A DNA stretch of 64,000 bases from Myxocyprinus asiaticus (lineage: Eukaryota > Chordata > Actinopteri > Cypriniformes > Catostomidae), in assembly GCF_019703515.2 (NCBI RefSeq), contig NC_059346.1, positions 10,697,001 through 10,761,000 on the forward strand, given 5' to 3'. The position numbers were made by a program, and so were the translations under genes. Under the pieces are notes generated by a model. The model had not been told where the DNA came from. It ran no database searches and saw nothing but the letters and a program-made list of their open reading frames with translations. Shown here piece after piece: positions 28,348 to 40,122 of the stretch; position 1 is the stretch's first letter; each line of letters begins with the position of its first letter.

Positions 28348-28698
28348 CTAGCCGATGTCCCCGATAGCGTAAATGTTCGGCACAGATGTCGCCAAAGAGA
28401 CATACCAAGCTGAGAGTCATCACAGACAAGCACATTGGTCATCATGGTCAATTTTGTATTGGTGAAAGTTTTCAACAAAGTTCAAAATTCTATTCAGTCA
28501 TTTCTGTGCAACTCGGTCTGAAGATCATCTAAGACAATTAACTAAAATTAAGTATCTAAAAAAACTGTTAAAATCACAAATCCAATATCATGACCACCAT
28601 AATTATCATCAGCGGCCACGATTTTATTTTCCCTGTTTCTTTGTTGATCTCCACGCCAACCTTCTCCAGATTGAGAGTCGTGGATTCAAGAGCTCTGC
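28348..28698 (-). pseudogene. txnrd2: txnrd2 exon split by a 215-bp repeat insertion
   Basis: The 5' part (28698-28605, after acceptor CCTTAG) reads RALESTTLNLEKVGVEINKE, then TGKI, a one-base shift, and IVAADD. The 3' part (28389-28348) reads TSVPNIYAIGDIG, the FAD-contacting AIGD motif, then an in-frame TAG exactly at the exon end, before a good GTAGGT donor at 28347. The 215 bp between them (28604-28390) is a fragment of the tRNA-module repeat family. Its inverted twin is at 27600-27830. The frameshift, insertion and TAG each make the exon unusable. Confidence 0.88.
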
Positions 28699-30320
28699 CT
28701 AAGGTCAAAGAGAAGAAAGCAATGACAGGTAGAAAGATATATTGGATGACAGTTTTTGATGGTGTGAGGCTGCAGGAAAACTTCTCACTGTTTCTGTCAC
28801 TTCCAGAAGGGCCAGGGAGTATCGCTCAGCCTGCTGGGAGAATGTAGGGGTGGCTTTATGCTCTAAGATTAGAGGCCAAAATCTTATCCAGCGATTAGAA
28901 AACACATGGGTAGAGGCTGGGTAGAGAGGGTGAGTGAATGTGTGCACAGTGGTCTGAAGCTGGACTGAGTCGTGGTTTTTGGCCTTTGGATTTTGGCCAC
29001 AATTTAGCGAGAAAAATTTCATGGATCATAAAATTTTTCTCTTGTCGTAGGGCAAAGTCGGCAGTTTTTAATCGCTTAGTGTGACATGTTCACCAACAGC
29101 TGATTAATCGCCTTTGCGAAGAATCTTAGCCATCCAGTCAGCGCTGTTAATCAGGACGACTGGGACCAAAGTCTTGGCTACGATGTACAGTCTGACATAA
29201 TGTCGTGGCTTGTACCCAAGATATCACTAGGATCATATTGTACAGTCTGACATGCAACAATTGCAAAAGACCATACAAATAATACAGTGTGCACCCTGCT
29301 TTAGCTTTAAGTTTGTTTGTTTGTTTTTTTGTTTTTTTTTTGGTGTTTCCAGTTTCAGTTGAAAGTTTGTTGCAGTTTTTCCAGAATATTTAGGTTTTAG
29401 TAGTTATGTGTTGACTGATATCAGTAGAGCCAGTTTTATTATATATCAAATACTAAAAAACTACAATTAATTTAAAATAAAATAAAAATGTACTTGTTTA
29501 CTTTCAACTTTTTCCAATGACATTTTTATTTTTATTTTAGTTAACGGAAAAATTATTAAGTGTTAAGTTTTTGTTAATGATGATAACGGAGGAATGATTA
29601 ATGGGCCTGCGATGTAATTTCTGTCACTTCCTGTCAGATGGCTGAGAGAGGCTGTCGACACTTGTCCATCTACGCAGTCACACTGCCTTCATAGATATCA
29701 CAATAAACAATGTTTGCAGCAGAAGCCAAAGGTAACCATGTAGATGCTATCAGCCTGCAAGAACAACAAACCCTAAGCCCCCTTTCCTGCCTCAAGCTCA
29801 GAAACAACTTCCTTCTGCACCACCACAGCGAGACCTGAGACAAGTAAGGTATCTGCCTAATACTTAAAGAGAGAGAAAGTGTAAGAAAAAAGGGGAAGAG
29901 AAAGAGTGAGAGATTACATAAGAAGTGAGAAAGAGAAAGTTAGGAGAAAACCAAATGTAGCACTTTAGAAGTACAAACACCACATTTAGTTCAGCCTTCT
30001 TGATAGGCTGGCCTTCATTCTGAAGTTAAATAATATTCAGCGAGAAATAATGTAAGGAGGTAACTGACTTTATCCAGTTGGATTTGATGGGCACATAAAA
30101 AGTAGGCTATGTATTTACTGACTAATATTATTTTCCCCACACACGTGGCCTTGATTATATCACCAGAAGTTATTTTAGAGGTGGAAAACGCTATTACATC
30201 TGAGGAATCGTGCACAAAAACACCAGGAACATTTATTAATATTCATATTATGTATTCATGTTGTAGGGTCAATTGTTGTAGGGTCTATTTTGATTTCATG
30301 TTGTATTTGAAAAAGGTGCT
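28699..30320. other. Gene-free intronic stretch
   Basis: An exon encoding the VLWAIG end of the NADPH/FAD linker is expected upstream of 28698 and was not found. Low-complexity A/G tract at 29870-29940. Confidence 0.35.
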
Positions 30321-30398
30321 TTACACTAGGGATGGGCAATATATTTGAAAGAAATCTCAATATTTTCAGCCTTTTGACAGTATTCATTACATCTTAAT

Positions 30399-30827
30399 TG
30401 TAACGAAGCTGCTGACGCTGGCAAAGATGAAGATGAAGATGATGATGATGACGAAGTGTAGAACCCAAGTGCAATTAATTAATAAACATGGAACATGAAC
30501 TTGACTTGACTTAAAACTTGACTTGACATAAACATGGCTTGACATAAACATGACTTGACATAAACTGAACAACGTTACCAAACACCTACACATTCAATAC
30601 TTGACAAGGGACAATGGAAAACATGAAGGCTTAAATACAAGTCATGGGAGAACATAAACCAATGAACAAACAGGACTCTAACAAGATAATTAAACAATAA
30701 ACCAATGAAAACAAGACACATGAACATGGAGGGGAAACAGGACATCACATGACTAGGGATGAAACAGGAACTAAACTTTTCAAAATAAAAGATATGAAAT
30801 ACATGAACACACACATTAAACATTACA
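30399..30827 (-). repeat. LTR (3' LTR in element orientation), 429 bp
   Basis: It is bounded in minus sense by TGTAATGTTTAATGTG and CTTCGTTACA. It is the longer of the two LTRs and contains ATGATGATGACGAAG-type trinucleotide runs near one end. Confidence 0.85.
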
Positions 30828-31143
30828 TATCCCCCCCCCCCCCTCCCCCCCGACTAAGGGGCTCCTGATGCCCCAACACATGAACAAACACATAAAACAT
30901 GACATCATTTTCCAAAGTTCTGTAAGGAGCTGGGGGGGGGGGTGTCTTGAGGCATGGTGTGGCAAGACAGGGCATGGGGCATGGGACCAGGGCAAAGTCA
31001 ATGGAAGGTGGGGCCCTGAGAGGCTCGAGGGTTGGAGCTGTGGAAGGTGGGGTAGTGAGAGACTTGAGGGGCGGAGCCGTGAGAGACTCAAAGGGCGACA
31101 CCATGGAACTTGGTACCCAGAGAGTAGCCGAAGACTTGAAGGG

Positions 31144-32107
31144 CTAGGGTGGAGCCGATGGCAGGGAGGACCAAGGCAGCGCTGGATGCTCGGAGGAGCA
31201 AGGCGGAGCTGGGTGATCGGAAGACTGAGGTGGAGCCGGTGGGACTGAGGACCAAGGCAGAGCCGTAGGGAAGGAGGTCCCCGGTGGAGCTGACAGATCA
31301 GAGGGACAAAGCGCAGCCAAAGGATCAGAGAGCCAAGGCGGAGCCAGGTGACCAACAGACCAAGGAGGAGCCGGAGGGACGAGTGACCCCAGCAAAGCCG
31401 ACAGGCTGAAGGACCACAGTGGAGCCGAGGGAACGCAGAGCCGAAGTGATGTCAAGGGACCAACAGGCCAAGGTGGAATCCAGGGCTCGGAGGGTCCAGA
31501 CGGGGTTGAAGGGTTGAAAGTTCCCCTTGCCTGCTCAGGAGAACTAAGGGTGGGTACAAGGGCGGGAACCATCTCCAGGTCCAACTGCTCAGATGTGGCC
31601 ATGACATGGCATGGAGCAAACTCAGGCGTGGCTGTGACATGGCTTGGAGCAGGCTGAGGCGTGGATGTGACATGGCATGGAGCAGGCTGAAGCATGGCTG
31701 TGACATGGCATGGAGCAGGCTGAAGCGTGGCTGTGACATGGCATGGAGCAGGCTGAGGCGTGGCTGTGACATGGCATGGAGCAGGCTGAGGCATGGCTGT
31801 GACATGGCATGGAGCAAAAGATGGCACTAGCTCAGCGACCATGATGTGGAACTCTGGCTCGGCGGCGGCCATGACGTGGAACTCTGGCTCGGCGGCCATC
31901 TCTTGCTCGGCATCTGCTCTCCCCCACAGTGAACGTGGAACCAATGATCTGCAGGGCGAGGTCGTTGATATATTGAGCCAGGCTGAGGGAACTGCAACCA
32001 CCAGGCATCAAAGTGGAGATTGGCTCACTTAACCCCACCCTAAAAATGTCCTTGAGGGCGACCACATTAAAATCCACCTGGCTGGCCAAATCGCAGAAGT
32101 CCTCCAC
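31144..32107 (-). pseudogene. Gag-like remnant passing into a proline-rich repeat frame
   Basis: On the minus strand, 32107 to about 31930 reads like the capsid C-terminal part of Gypsy gag proteins of fish (DIFRVGLSEPI, then SLAQYINDLALQ and IGSTFTVG). After a frame change the coding continues as a 285-codon frame (32001-31144). This has repeated PCHVTA-TPQPA units, then Pro/Ser/Trp-rich APPWS-type repeats that continue in other frames to about 30820. The repeats replace the expected pol gene. There is no start context or zinc knuckle, and the product, if any, is unknown. Confidence 0.6.
31600..31815 (-). repeat. 33-bp tandem repeat array
   Basis: About six to seven units of 33 bp (TGACATGGCATGGAGCAGGC plus TGAGGCGTGGCTG) repeat with single-base variants. 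In minus sense the unit encodes the 11-residue PCHVTATPQPA repeat in frame. The length is a multiple of three and all three frames stay open. Confidence 0.88.
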
Positions 32108-32183
32108 TTAGTCCTCCAAGGGACGATTCCCCTGACGTAGCCGTATGAGCTGAACGGCTGGGTTCATAGTAGGTCAAGTATTC

Positions 32184-32467
32184 TGTAATGAAGCTGCTGG
32201 CACTGGCAAAGATGAAGACGATGACGAAGTGTAGAACCCAAGTGCAATTTATTAATAAACGTGAAACATGAACTTGACTTGACTTAAAACTTGACTTGAC
32301 ATAAACATGGCTTGACATAAACTGAACAATGTTACCAAACACAAGACACGTGAGCATGGAGGGAAAACAGGACATCACATGACTAGGGATCACATGACAT
32401 GAAACAGGAACTCAACTTTTCAAAATAAAAGACATGAAATACATGAACACACACATTAAAAATTACA
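32184..32467 (-). repeat. LTR (5' LTR in element orientation), 284 bp
   Basis: It matches 30399-30827 at both ends but lacks about 145 bp between GTTACCAAACAC and AAGACACGTG. Confidence 0.85.
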
Positions 32468-32675
32468 TTAATATTCATGCATTTTCTCTGAAATTGCTTA
32501 AAAGGGTTATTAAAAAAAAATCAGTTTGGAGCCATAATTTGGACCAAGGCCCAATAAAAACACATTAAAAATAACATTTTATAATATCTTTATCATGGTG
32601 CAGTAAATTTTATACCAGCAACAAAACAATTTTGAATATATTGTAAATAATTGATATATTTCGCCTAGGCCTACT

Positions 32676-33625
32676 TCATTCAAGACTAACATTATGCACT
32701 GTAGATTCACATCAGAAGCTTAACTAATAGCCCACAAAATATGGTTCACTTTTCTGTTGTTATTTCCCCCACATGGGCACATCTTACAGTTAAAGACAGC
32801 CTTTGTTTTACGCCACATTCCATCAGCAACAAACCCCTCAGAGATAACCTTCATAATCCATGGAAAAAGAATGTCATTGACTTTGTCTGGGCATAGCTAG
32901 TCTAATAATAGTGAGGACAAGCGTTTTATTATTTCATCTGAAAAAAAACAACAAAAAAAACACTGAAACGATGATTATTGTAAAGTGGGAAAAGTACCAA
33001 TCTCTGCGTCAAACCTGAGCGGGGCATTTCTGTATTGCACTTCCTGTCTCTTTCTCTGTCTGATTTGAGCTCCTGGAACTTCGCTGGGCATTGTTAAGGC
33101 TGGACACAACAACACAGTCACCCTGATAAGGACTAAGCCTGAGAATTCAGACCCAACACCTACTCATACACACACACACACACACACTGACAACTGGCTC
33201 TGATAATGCACAAGAACAAAGCCTGGTGTTGTACACAGAAGAAATCTCAAAGCCTACATGCTAATTAGCCATAACAATCTGCCTGGCAAAACTTTAAATG
33301 AGCCTTATCGACTCGACTGCACAAGAGAAAAGAATGGATGAAACAATAAGGGAGGATTGAGCTGCCTTCTATTCCCAGCCTCACACAAAAATCAGTGAGA
33401 AGTCTGAAATTCTCCACAGTGATTTTACTTAAATTATGCAGCACAGTAGCTCAAAAAAATAAAAAAATAAAAAGCTCCTGGCAAAGATAAAATAAAAATA
33501 AAATGCCTCAGAAAATCAGAAAGTATGACCTTACATTACTTTTACTGAAATAATGTCCTTGCCTTTGCATAAAGGAGCATTACCCTTACAATAACTTACC
33601 ATGGTAAGTTATAAGACATGGGTTA
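32676..33625. other. Gene-free intronic stretch
   Basis: It contains a CA microsatellite near 33168-33187 and A-rich runs. No exon was recognised. Confidence 0.35.
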
Positions 33626-34318
33626 CTTCATATGCCATTGCCTGAACCTTGGACTTAGGATAGGCCTCACCGAAATTACCAGCCAGGTTGAACAGCAATG
33701 CACCTAACTGATCTCTACCTGCATCACCTTTGTCTATTGATGGACTACACTCTTGAAATGGAATACATAGACTATCATTTAATTGCCAACAAAACCCTTC
33801 ATCAGCCAACTAACAAGGACAATTGCATCTATTTGAACTTCTGCAGTTAATCCAGGATGAACTTCAAAGACATTAGTCATTAATCTTACAGTTCTTACAA
33901 AATCTTTGTTTTAAACACTGACCCTTAACACTTACTTAGTTTAATAATTTTAAACCATGACTTGCACTATAAATAAGTAATATTGGCATTATATTCATGA
34001 TGTTAACCAGAGGGAAACTGGCCCCCACAGTGAGTCTGGTTTCTCCCAAGGTTATTTTTCTCCATTAACCAACATTTTATGGAGTTTTGTGTCGCCTTCG
34101 GCTTGCTCACTGGGGTTATAAATACAATTATTATTTAATTATTTATTTTTAAACAATACACAATCTTATTTTATCAAACTACACAATGATGACTCTATAA
34201 GACATTATAGATATTACAGTTTTATCTTTTGTTAATGCCTTATCTTCTGTACAGCTGCTTTGAAACGATGTGTGTTGTGAAAGGCACTATACAAATAAAA
34301 ATGACTTGACTTGACTTG
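33626..34318 (+). mobile_element. Truncated LINE copy: 3' UTR only
   Basis: From CATATGCCATTGCCTGAACC to the tail AATGACTTGACTTGACTT this aligns with 43938-44637, the 3' UTR of the long LINE in this window. There is no coding part, so it is a 5'-truncated insertion of the same family. The GACTTGACTT tail marks its 3' end. Confidence 0.88.
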
Positions 34319-34914
34319 GTAACCTTAGTTCTTACAAAATACCTTAGTAACTAGTTGTCAGTGGTGCTTGCTAAAGTGATTCAGCGCAATGGACATAAAT
34401 GACACCTTACATTGTGAGGCTTGTTGTTTAAAGGTGTGCTATTACATTACATAAAAATCTGAACATATTTTAAAATGCTAGTCATCACATACTTAACGAC
34501 TTTGAAAATCAGTACAGACCAAAACTGGGCATCACACACTACCCATTTAAATGGGTTGCTAAAAAACTTGACCTGACTCTGTCAAGTTTATCTGATCCAA
34601 TCCAATCACAAACTCATGTAGAAACAGTGTTGCCAGATTAGTTTGATGTTTTACTGCCCAATGATTGTTCAAAACTAGCCCGAATGTATTAAAAACGCGC
34701 AAAGCGTGCATGAAAATCAAGCGCATTTCAACCATAATATCAAAGCATAGTCTTTACAACCTTAATGACACAATTAAGCAACGAAACGATAAAGTTCCCA
34801 AAAACCTTTACATTTATCCCTCTTTTTTTCTTCTTCACACAATTAAACAAATAAGTACTGAAATAGAACAATATGCTGCCCTGGCATATCAAGAAGCTAA
34901 ATAATGTACGTTGT

Positions 34915-35765
34915 TAGGGGTGGGTAAAAATATTGTTTTCCTGATGCATCACGATCTTCATTTGAATGATCTCAATATCGATTCTTAAATCCCAAGATAG
35001 ATCTTTTACTCTATGCGCAACTAAAGTCCTGGCACAACCCTTTATTACAAGAGGAAATCACTTGCACTAGCAACCCAATTTCGCACTATACGACTAAAAT
35101 ATATATATATTTGGCAACTGGCTGGTAAATATTTACATTTCACTCACTAGTCCTTTCACTGCGTGTTGAGAGTAAAAGTTGCTCCGAGTAATGCGTGTCC
35201 AAAGATGAGATCAATGTGACCCATTTGTCATTGAAAAATGTCTCTTTAAATACCCTTTCTATTCTCTACAGTCAGTTGTTAATTAAAAAAAAATAAAAAA
35301 TCCTGCATGGCACAGGTAAGATAAAAACATTTGGGTCTCTCTTTAACATGTGCACATCTACAGACGCTCTTTACAGAAATGCCGGGTTTGTTAAAGAGAC
35401 AGTATCGGTTTAAGCCCGTGTTCAACAAATCAATATAAATACTTGTAAATAGTACAAATTATGCAATCAAACAATAAACAGGTAACAAAAAATAAAATAG
35501 AAATATAATATCTTATTTATTGATTGAATACATGGATTTGTTCATTTTTGAAAAGGCAAAATGAGACCAAAATGATGAAAAAGTAATAAAACATTAGTAT
35601 AATTAATATTTTCATATTGTACCTAGTTAAAAGGTCCCCTGTATAATTAACAGCATTAGCTGCAAGATGATTTCTTTCATATGTAAGCAAAAGGGACATC
35701 TGAAATATGCCCATATGAATCGATATAAAATCGAAATCGAAATCATGTGAATTGGAATAGAAAAA
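34915..35765. mobile_element. hAT-like nonautonomous element
   Basis: It begins AGGGGTGGGTAAAAATATTG. It contains mirrored ATCGATTCTTAAAT and AATCGATATAAAATCG blocks near its two ends and includes the repeat at 35418-35697. The exact termini are uncertain, and there is no coding content. Confidence 0.45.
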
Positions 35766-36846
35766 TAACCAGTCCTTTATATTATTTGACATGCTATGAC
35801 TGAAGTTATGTTTTTGCCATTCAATATATTAAGAATTACTATGTAATATAAATATTATATATAATCTGCCCTACCTTTTTACGCTCTTATGGCTCATTCC
35901 AAATTCCAACTTGAACATAACTGTAAATCTTTGTACATTCAGATGAACTGGCTAATATACAGAACAGTCAAAGTTTCCAGACAGCTCTCAGGGAGGATGG
36001 AAAACAGCTGATGTTCATCCAGTCCGTGTTCAGGCCTGTGCGCACATCCATGAGTCTGTAGTGTCACTCATGAAAATGCTCTCTCCGCATGATTATTAGA
36101 TGTGGGAAGAGTGAGCAATATAATCACCATGAGTGCTAAAATCTCAAAATATCATCCAACATCATTAAACTTCTAGCAAAAAGGCATAAATTGTCACAGG
36201 AGAAATTCTCAGGTGCAATTTCTTTATTGGGTTGCAAGAGCATCAAATTGACATGAGACGGCCAGTATGACCTCTAATGAGGGCAACGGGAGTTGAGGTG
36301 AGTCCGTGTCATTAAAAATTAAGCTCCACTTGAGTGCTTGTTCGCCATCTCTGTTTCTTGTGCTTCAGGGCCTTGTGCATTCGATTTCCATTGGTTGCTC
36401 GCTGTATGAGCTCAGACTTGAGTCGTTGAGCAACATACACTACGAGATTTCCTCTGTAGTCGAGGATAGTCGGCTCAAAAATATCAAACATATTTTATAT
36501 ATTCGACTAGATGGAATTATATTTTTAAAAAAAGTCGGTACCCATCATATACTACGGGATTTTCTGTGAAATCTATCAACTCCGACTTGAGCTGTCTAGC
36601 ATCAATTAGCGCCATCTAGCACAGACTCGGCCCAACAGAAAATCGGGGCTGAAATCTGTGTTCAACCAGAACACCCTAGCAACCACATTGCAACACACTA
36701 AAAACCACTCAGAAAACCTTAGCAACTGCATAGCCCTGGCAATCACCCACAACAACCAAGCAATGTGAAGGGCAACTATGTGAAATCATAAAAAATGTAT
36801 GGTCACAATGGAAAATATAGTAATTGTAAGGGTAAGGAAAGAAAAA

Positions 36847-37101
36847 CATCATATTTTTTGTGTAAATTTGCGTCATTTTCTCAGAACAATTATGTGCATT
36901 GTTGACGCAAAGAATTGTGGGTTGTGAGTGTCAACGAAGGATACACCTCCTGCATCCTCCTAATTCCTGTGAAAGAAGGTCACATTTGAAGGCTGCATTC
37001 TGAGTTTCCTACTTGCTTTCTGAAATGAGAGAGCCTCTGTGACGTATATGGCTCAGCAAATGCGACCTCCGGAGCACATAGCCTTCAAAATGAGACACAG
37101 T
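36847..37101 (+). repeat. Dispersed repeat family, copy A
   Basis: It shares GTGGGTTGTGAGTG, GAAGGATACACCTC, GCATCCTCC, GTGACGTAT and CGACCTCCGGAG in the same order with 51368-51617 and 54995-55370. It is non-coding, with undefined ends. Confidence 0.72.
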
Positions 37102-37588
37102 GATTATGTGCATAGACTGTTGTTTATTAGAACGCATATTTACACAATGTATATTACTTCCTATCTTCACTACCCATAAAAAGCAGTACACCTATGGAGG
37201 AAATGTTATACTTCCTGGTGTTTAGCACAGCCACCTGCAGAAGGGTGCAGCCCAGAGGAAGGACAGAGGATCGGAAGAGTGGAAGAGCTCCTCTGGGAGT
37301 GAGAGGCATGAGGAGGAATGGGGCTATTTCACCAGTCGCCATGAGGGAAATAAAAATTCCCATTTTTAACATTTCCACTAAAAGAAACAGAGCAGGAGAG
37401 CAGATATGCCACAGCATCCTCTCAAGGGTGTATTAGAGGATATCAGCATCCACTGAAAGTTCTCTTTTCACCATGACGACAGTCAAAACAAACACTACTT
37501 GATTGTGAAACACACAGTTTTAGCTCTAAAATGTGATTGGATATGCTATAGAATGCACACCTGTATTGTTATATAATAATACTTTAAC

Positions 37589-38218
37589 TACACTGCCTGG
37601 ACAAACAATAAATAAAAAAAAATGCCATTTGGATTTAAATAAGCAGATACTTAAGAGCCTATGATTGGATCATTATTGCAGTGCTTATTAACATGTTTCA
37701 GCTGGCAACAATTATTTTAACCCTAACTGATGCAGTGTGTAGCTTCTCATTTCTTAAACAGCCATGTTGGAAGACATATCCCATGGTCGTGGAAAAGAAG
37801 TTACTGTGTTTCAGAAGGGGCAAAGTATTGGCCTGCATCAAGCAAAGAAAACAACTAAGGAGATTGCTGAAATCACCGGAATTGGGTCAAGAACTGTCCA
37901 ACGCATTATTAAAACCTGGAAGGATAGTAGTGAACCACCATCTTCGTGTAAGAAATGTGGTCAGAAAAAAATCTTGAATGATCATGATCGGAGATCACTA
38001 AAATGCTTGAAGTCACATCGTAAAAGATCGACAGTAGAACTCACGGCTATATGTAATAGTGAAAGTAAGAGCATTTCCACAAACACAATGCGAAGAGAAC
38101 TTACAGGATTGGCCACTTGTTAGTGAAGCTAATCGGAAAAAATTACTTCAATTTGCTAAATGTGGTCCAACGAAATATTAGAGTATGCAATTTTTGATTT
38201 TTTTGGCCAGGCAGTGTA
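37589..38218 (+). mobile_element. Tc1-like deletion derivative with transposase N-terminus
   Basis: The TA-flanked element 37591-38216 has ends CACTGCCTGGACAAA and the inverse TTTGGCCAGGCAGTG. The frame around 37764-38123 encodes a Tc1-type paired-like DNA-binding domain (KEVTVFQKGQSI, then TKEIAEITGIGSRTVQRII). The catalytic DDE half is missing. Confidence 0.88.
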
Positions 38219-39599
38219 TATACTAAAGTTGATTGACAACTGTAAACAGCCTATAGTTAGGCTAATTAACTATATTACTATATTATAACTATATTATTAC
38301 AGAAGAATAGTTTATTGAGATCTCACTATTATTCTTATTAATAAATGTAATTATGTATTGAACATTGCTACATTGCTGTTGCCACAGATTTATAAAAGCA
38401 ATAAGCCATGAGAGGCCAAAATCTGTCTTGGTCAAGTGAAAGCAACAGAACAGGCTGTCTTGTCAAGCTTGTCAAGCTGCTGCTATGCAAGAATAATTCA
38501 CGGCACTGTGAACAGAATAGGATAGAATTGCACTAGCCCACTTCAAGCACTGCCTTAAAGGGGAAACAAAGGCTTGTATATAACACTCAACACATCAAAC
38601 ACCCAAGGCCAAAGCTTTCGGAACAGTACAGAGAAGTAGGCATCACTGCAGATCAGTAAATCTCTATCCGTCTCTCTGTCACACACACACAGACAGGAAG
38701 TTAAAGTCTAATCCACACTGTACCACTGTTCCACACCCTCTTCTCACACCATCAATAAATAAACCACCACCAGCCAGACGGATGTTCCTCTCATTGTCCC
38801 AGTAACCGGAATGAGAGAAATCAGATGAGTGAAAGAGAGACACAGAGAAGAGCACGGCATCTGCAGACAAAGATGTTGAGAAACCAGAAAAGGGGAAAAC
38901 CACAGCCGCTCTGGGTGGGTTTCCGTACAGAGAGAGACGGTCAACTCCAACAGGAAAACCCAGAGCAAGAGAACAAAGCAGGGAATGGGCAACCCCAGGG
39001 CCCCTGGTGCATCCTGGTGTTGAGGAGCAATGCTCTGTCCAGTGATTAACACTTCCCCCGATGATTCCATCCCACTCTCTTTATTACTTTGTTTTCAGGC
39101 CTGATAGTCCTGTTTTTTGCTGACACAGCAGCAATGGGGTGTGTGGAGCGATGTAAGCACAAACATATACTATATGCATGAGGATTTATGCTTTTGAAAT
39201 GGGATACCGGGTCTGTGATGAAAGCATTATTGATCGCAGTGGATGACTCAACTGTAGAACATGCTTTGGGATGTGCTGGAGAAGACTTTACGGAGTGGTT
39301 TGACTCTCAGCTAGTCATTAACAAAAAATCTAATAAAATAGGGTGATCAAATCATGAAGCTGCTTGTATCACCTTGAACTGGTCTATTTTGTGATAATGA
39401 CTGCTCTTCTGCTTATTAGCTAAAAAGGACATGAAATATTGATCTGAGTTGATATTATTCTATTATGTGAGAAGAAAGAGAAACTAGTATTAAACTAGCA
39501 TGTAGGAAATTGGTTGCTTTGGACAACATTCAATTACAGTTCATCGGTCATTATACAAAATATATTTTTTTGTGTCTATCACCTGGCCAGAGGTGGGTA
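38219..39599. other. Gene-free intronic stretch
   Basis: No exon was recognised. The overlapping frames near 38680-39070 on both strands look like chance. A fragment of a transposon end (GAGGTGGGTAGTAACG) lies at 39590-39605, just before the LINE. Confidence 0.35.
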
Positions 39600-40122
39600 G
39601 TAACGTGTTTTTTGTGTTTTTCCTGTTCACTGGTCACTGGACTTCCTGTTCCTGTCTCTGTCGGCACGCTGCATGAGTGTTAGTAGCCTGCTAGCCTGCT
39701 TAGCATTGCTTATTCTTATTCTCATACGTTCATTGTTTTATTTTTTGTCGTTTTACCGTGTGTTTCGGGGTTTTCTGCTTTTCTACTGTTTCATCTGTGT
39801 GTATTTTACCTGTTGCTGCTGGCACCTAGCGCGAGTCTGTGTTGTAACCTGCTAGCATTTTAGCATAGCTTATCTATCTGTTTTCAGCTTTTAATCCTTA
39901 ACATCTGCCATTTTCCAGCGCACATCGGGTTTCCCCCCGCATTATTCTCTTATCGCGATTCAACTGCGTGCATTTTTTGTGTGCATCCACTTTCTATTAA
40001 ACTGCGCTCATTTTACAGCGCGCACTAGTTTTTCTTCTCTGTGTTACATGGAATATTATTGCATCGATCTCAAAGCACCGCTTATCAGGAACAACCATAA
40101 CAACAAACATTTGCGGTAAGTC

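Larger units (their letters stand above)
30394..32472 (-). mobile_element. Nonautonomous Gypsy-like LTR retrotransposon with TTAAT target duplication
   Basis: Direct repeats at 30399-30827 and 32184-32467 share most of their sequence. In minus-strand sense they begin TGTAAT and end TTACA (TG...CA). The flanks are TTAAT at 30394-30398 and 32468-32472. The 3' LTR (minus sense) is preceded by a G-rich polypurine tract (complement of 30830-30850). The internal 1.36 kb has one gag-like segment and a proline-rich repeat region but no protease, reverse transcriptase or integrase. The 5' LTR (32184-32467) lacks about 145 bp present in the other LTR. Assignment to the Gypsy class is from the gag-like piece and is tentative. 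Confidence 0.85.
30325..32675. mobile_element. hAT-like MITE host of the LTR element (tentative)
   Basis: The left end AGGGATGGGCAATATATTTG and the inverse-like block GATATATTTCGCCTAGG near 32655 resemble the ends of a common fish MITE class. The LTR retroelement at 30399-32467 lies between them, so it would have inserted inside the MITE. The right end is degenerate. Confidence 0.4.

Noticed and set aside
30868..31248. Long plus-strand Gly/Arg/Trp-rich frames
   Set aside because: They are antisense shadows of the proline-rich repeats in the LTR element.
31606..31830. Plus-strand MAWSKLRRGCD repeat protein
   Set aside because: It comes from reading the 33-bp array in the other direction; there is no promoter, start context or family resemblance.
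37154..37436. Open frames on both strands near 37.2-37.4 kb
   Set aside because: Tested as a possible txnrd2 ATGG-R-P exon, but the translation does not match and splice sites are absent.
38679..39070. Overlapping frames on both strands
   Set aside because: Mutually antisense, with no domain and no splice-bounded block.
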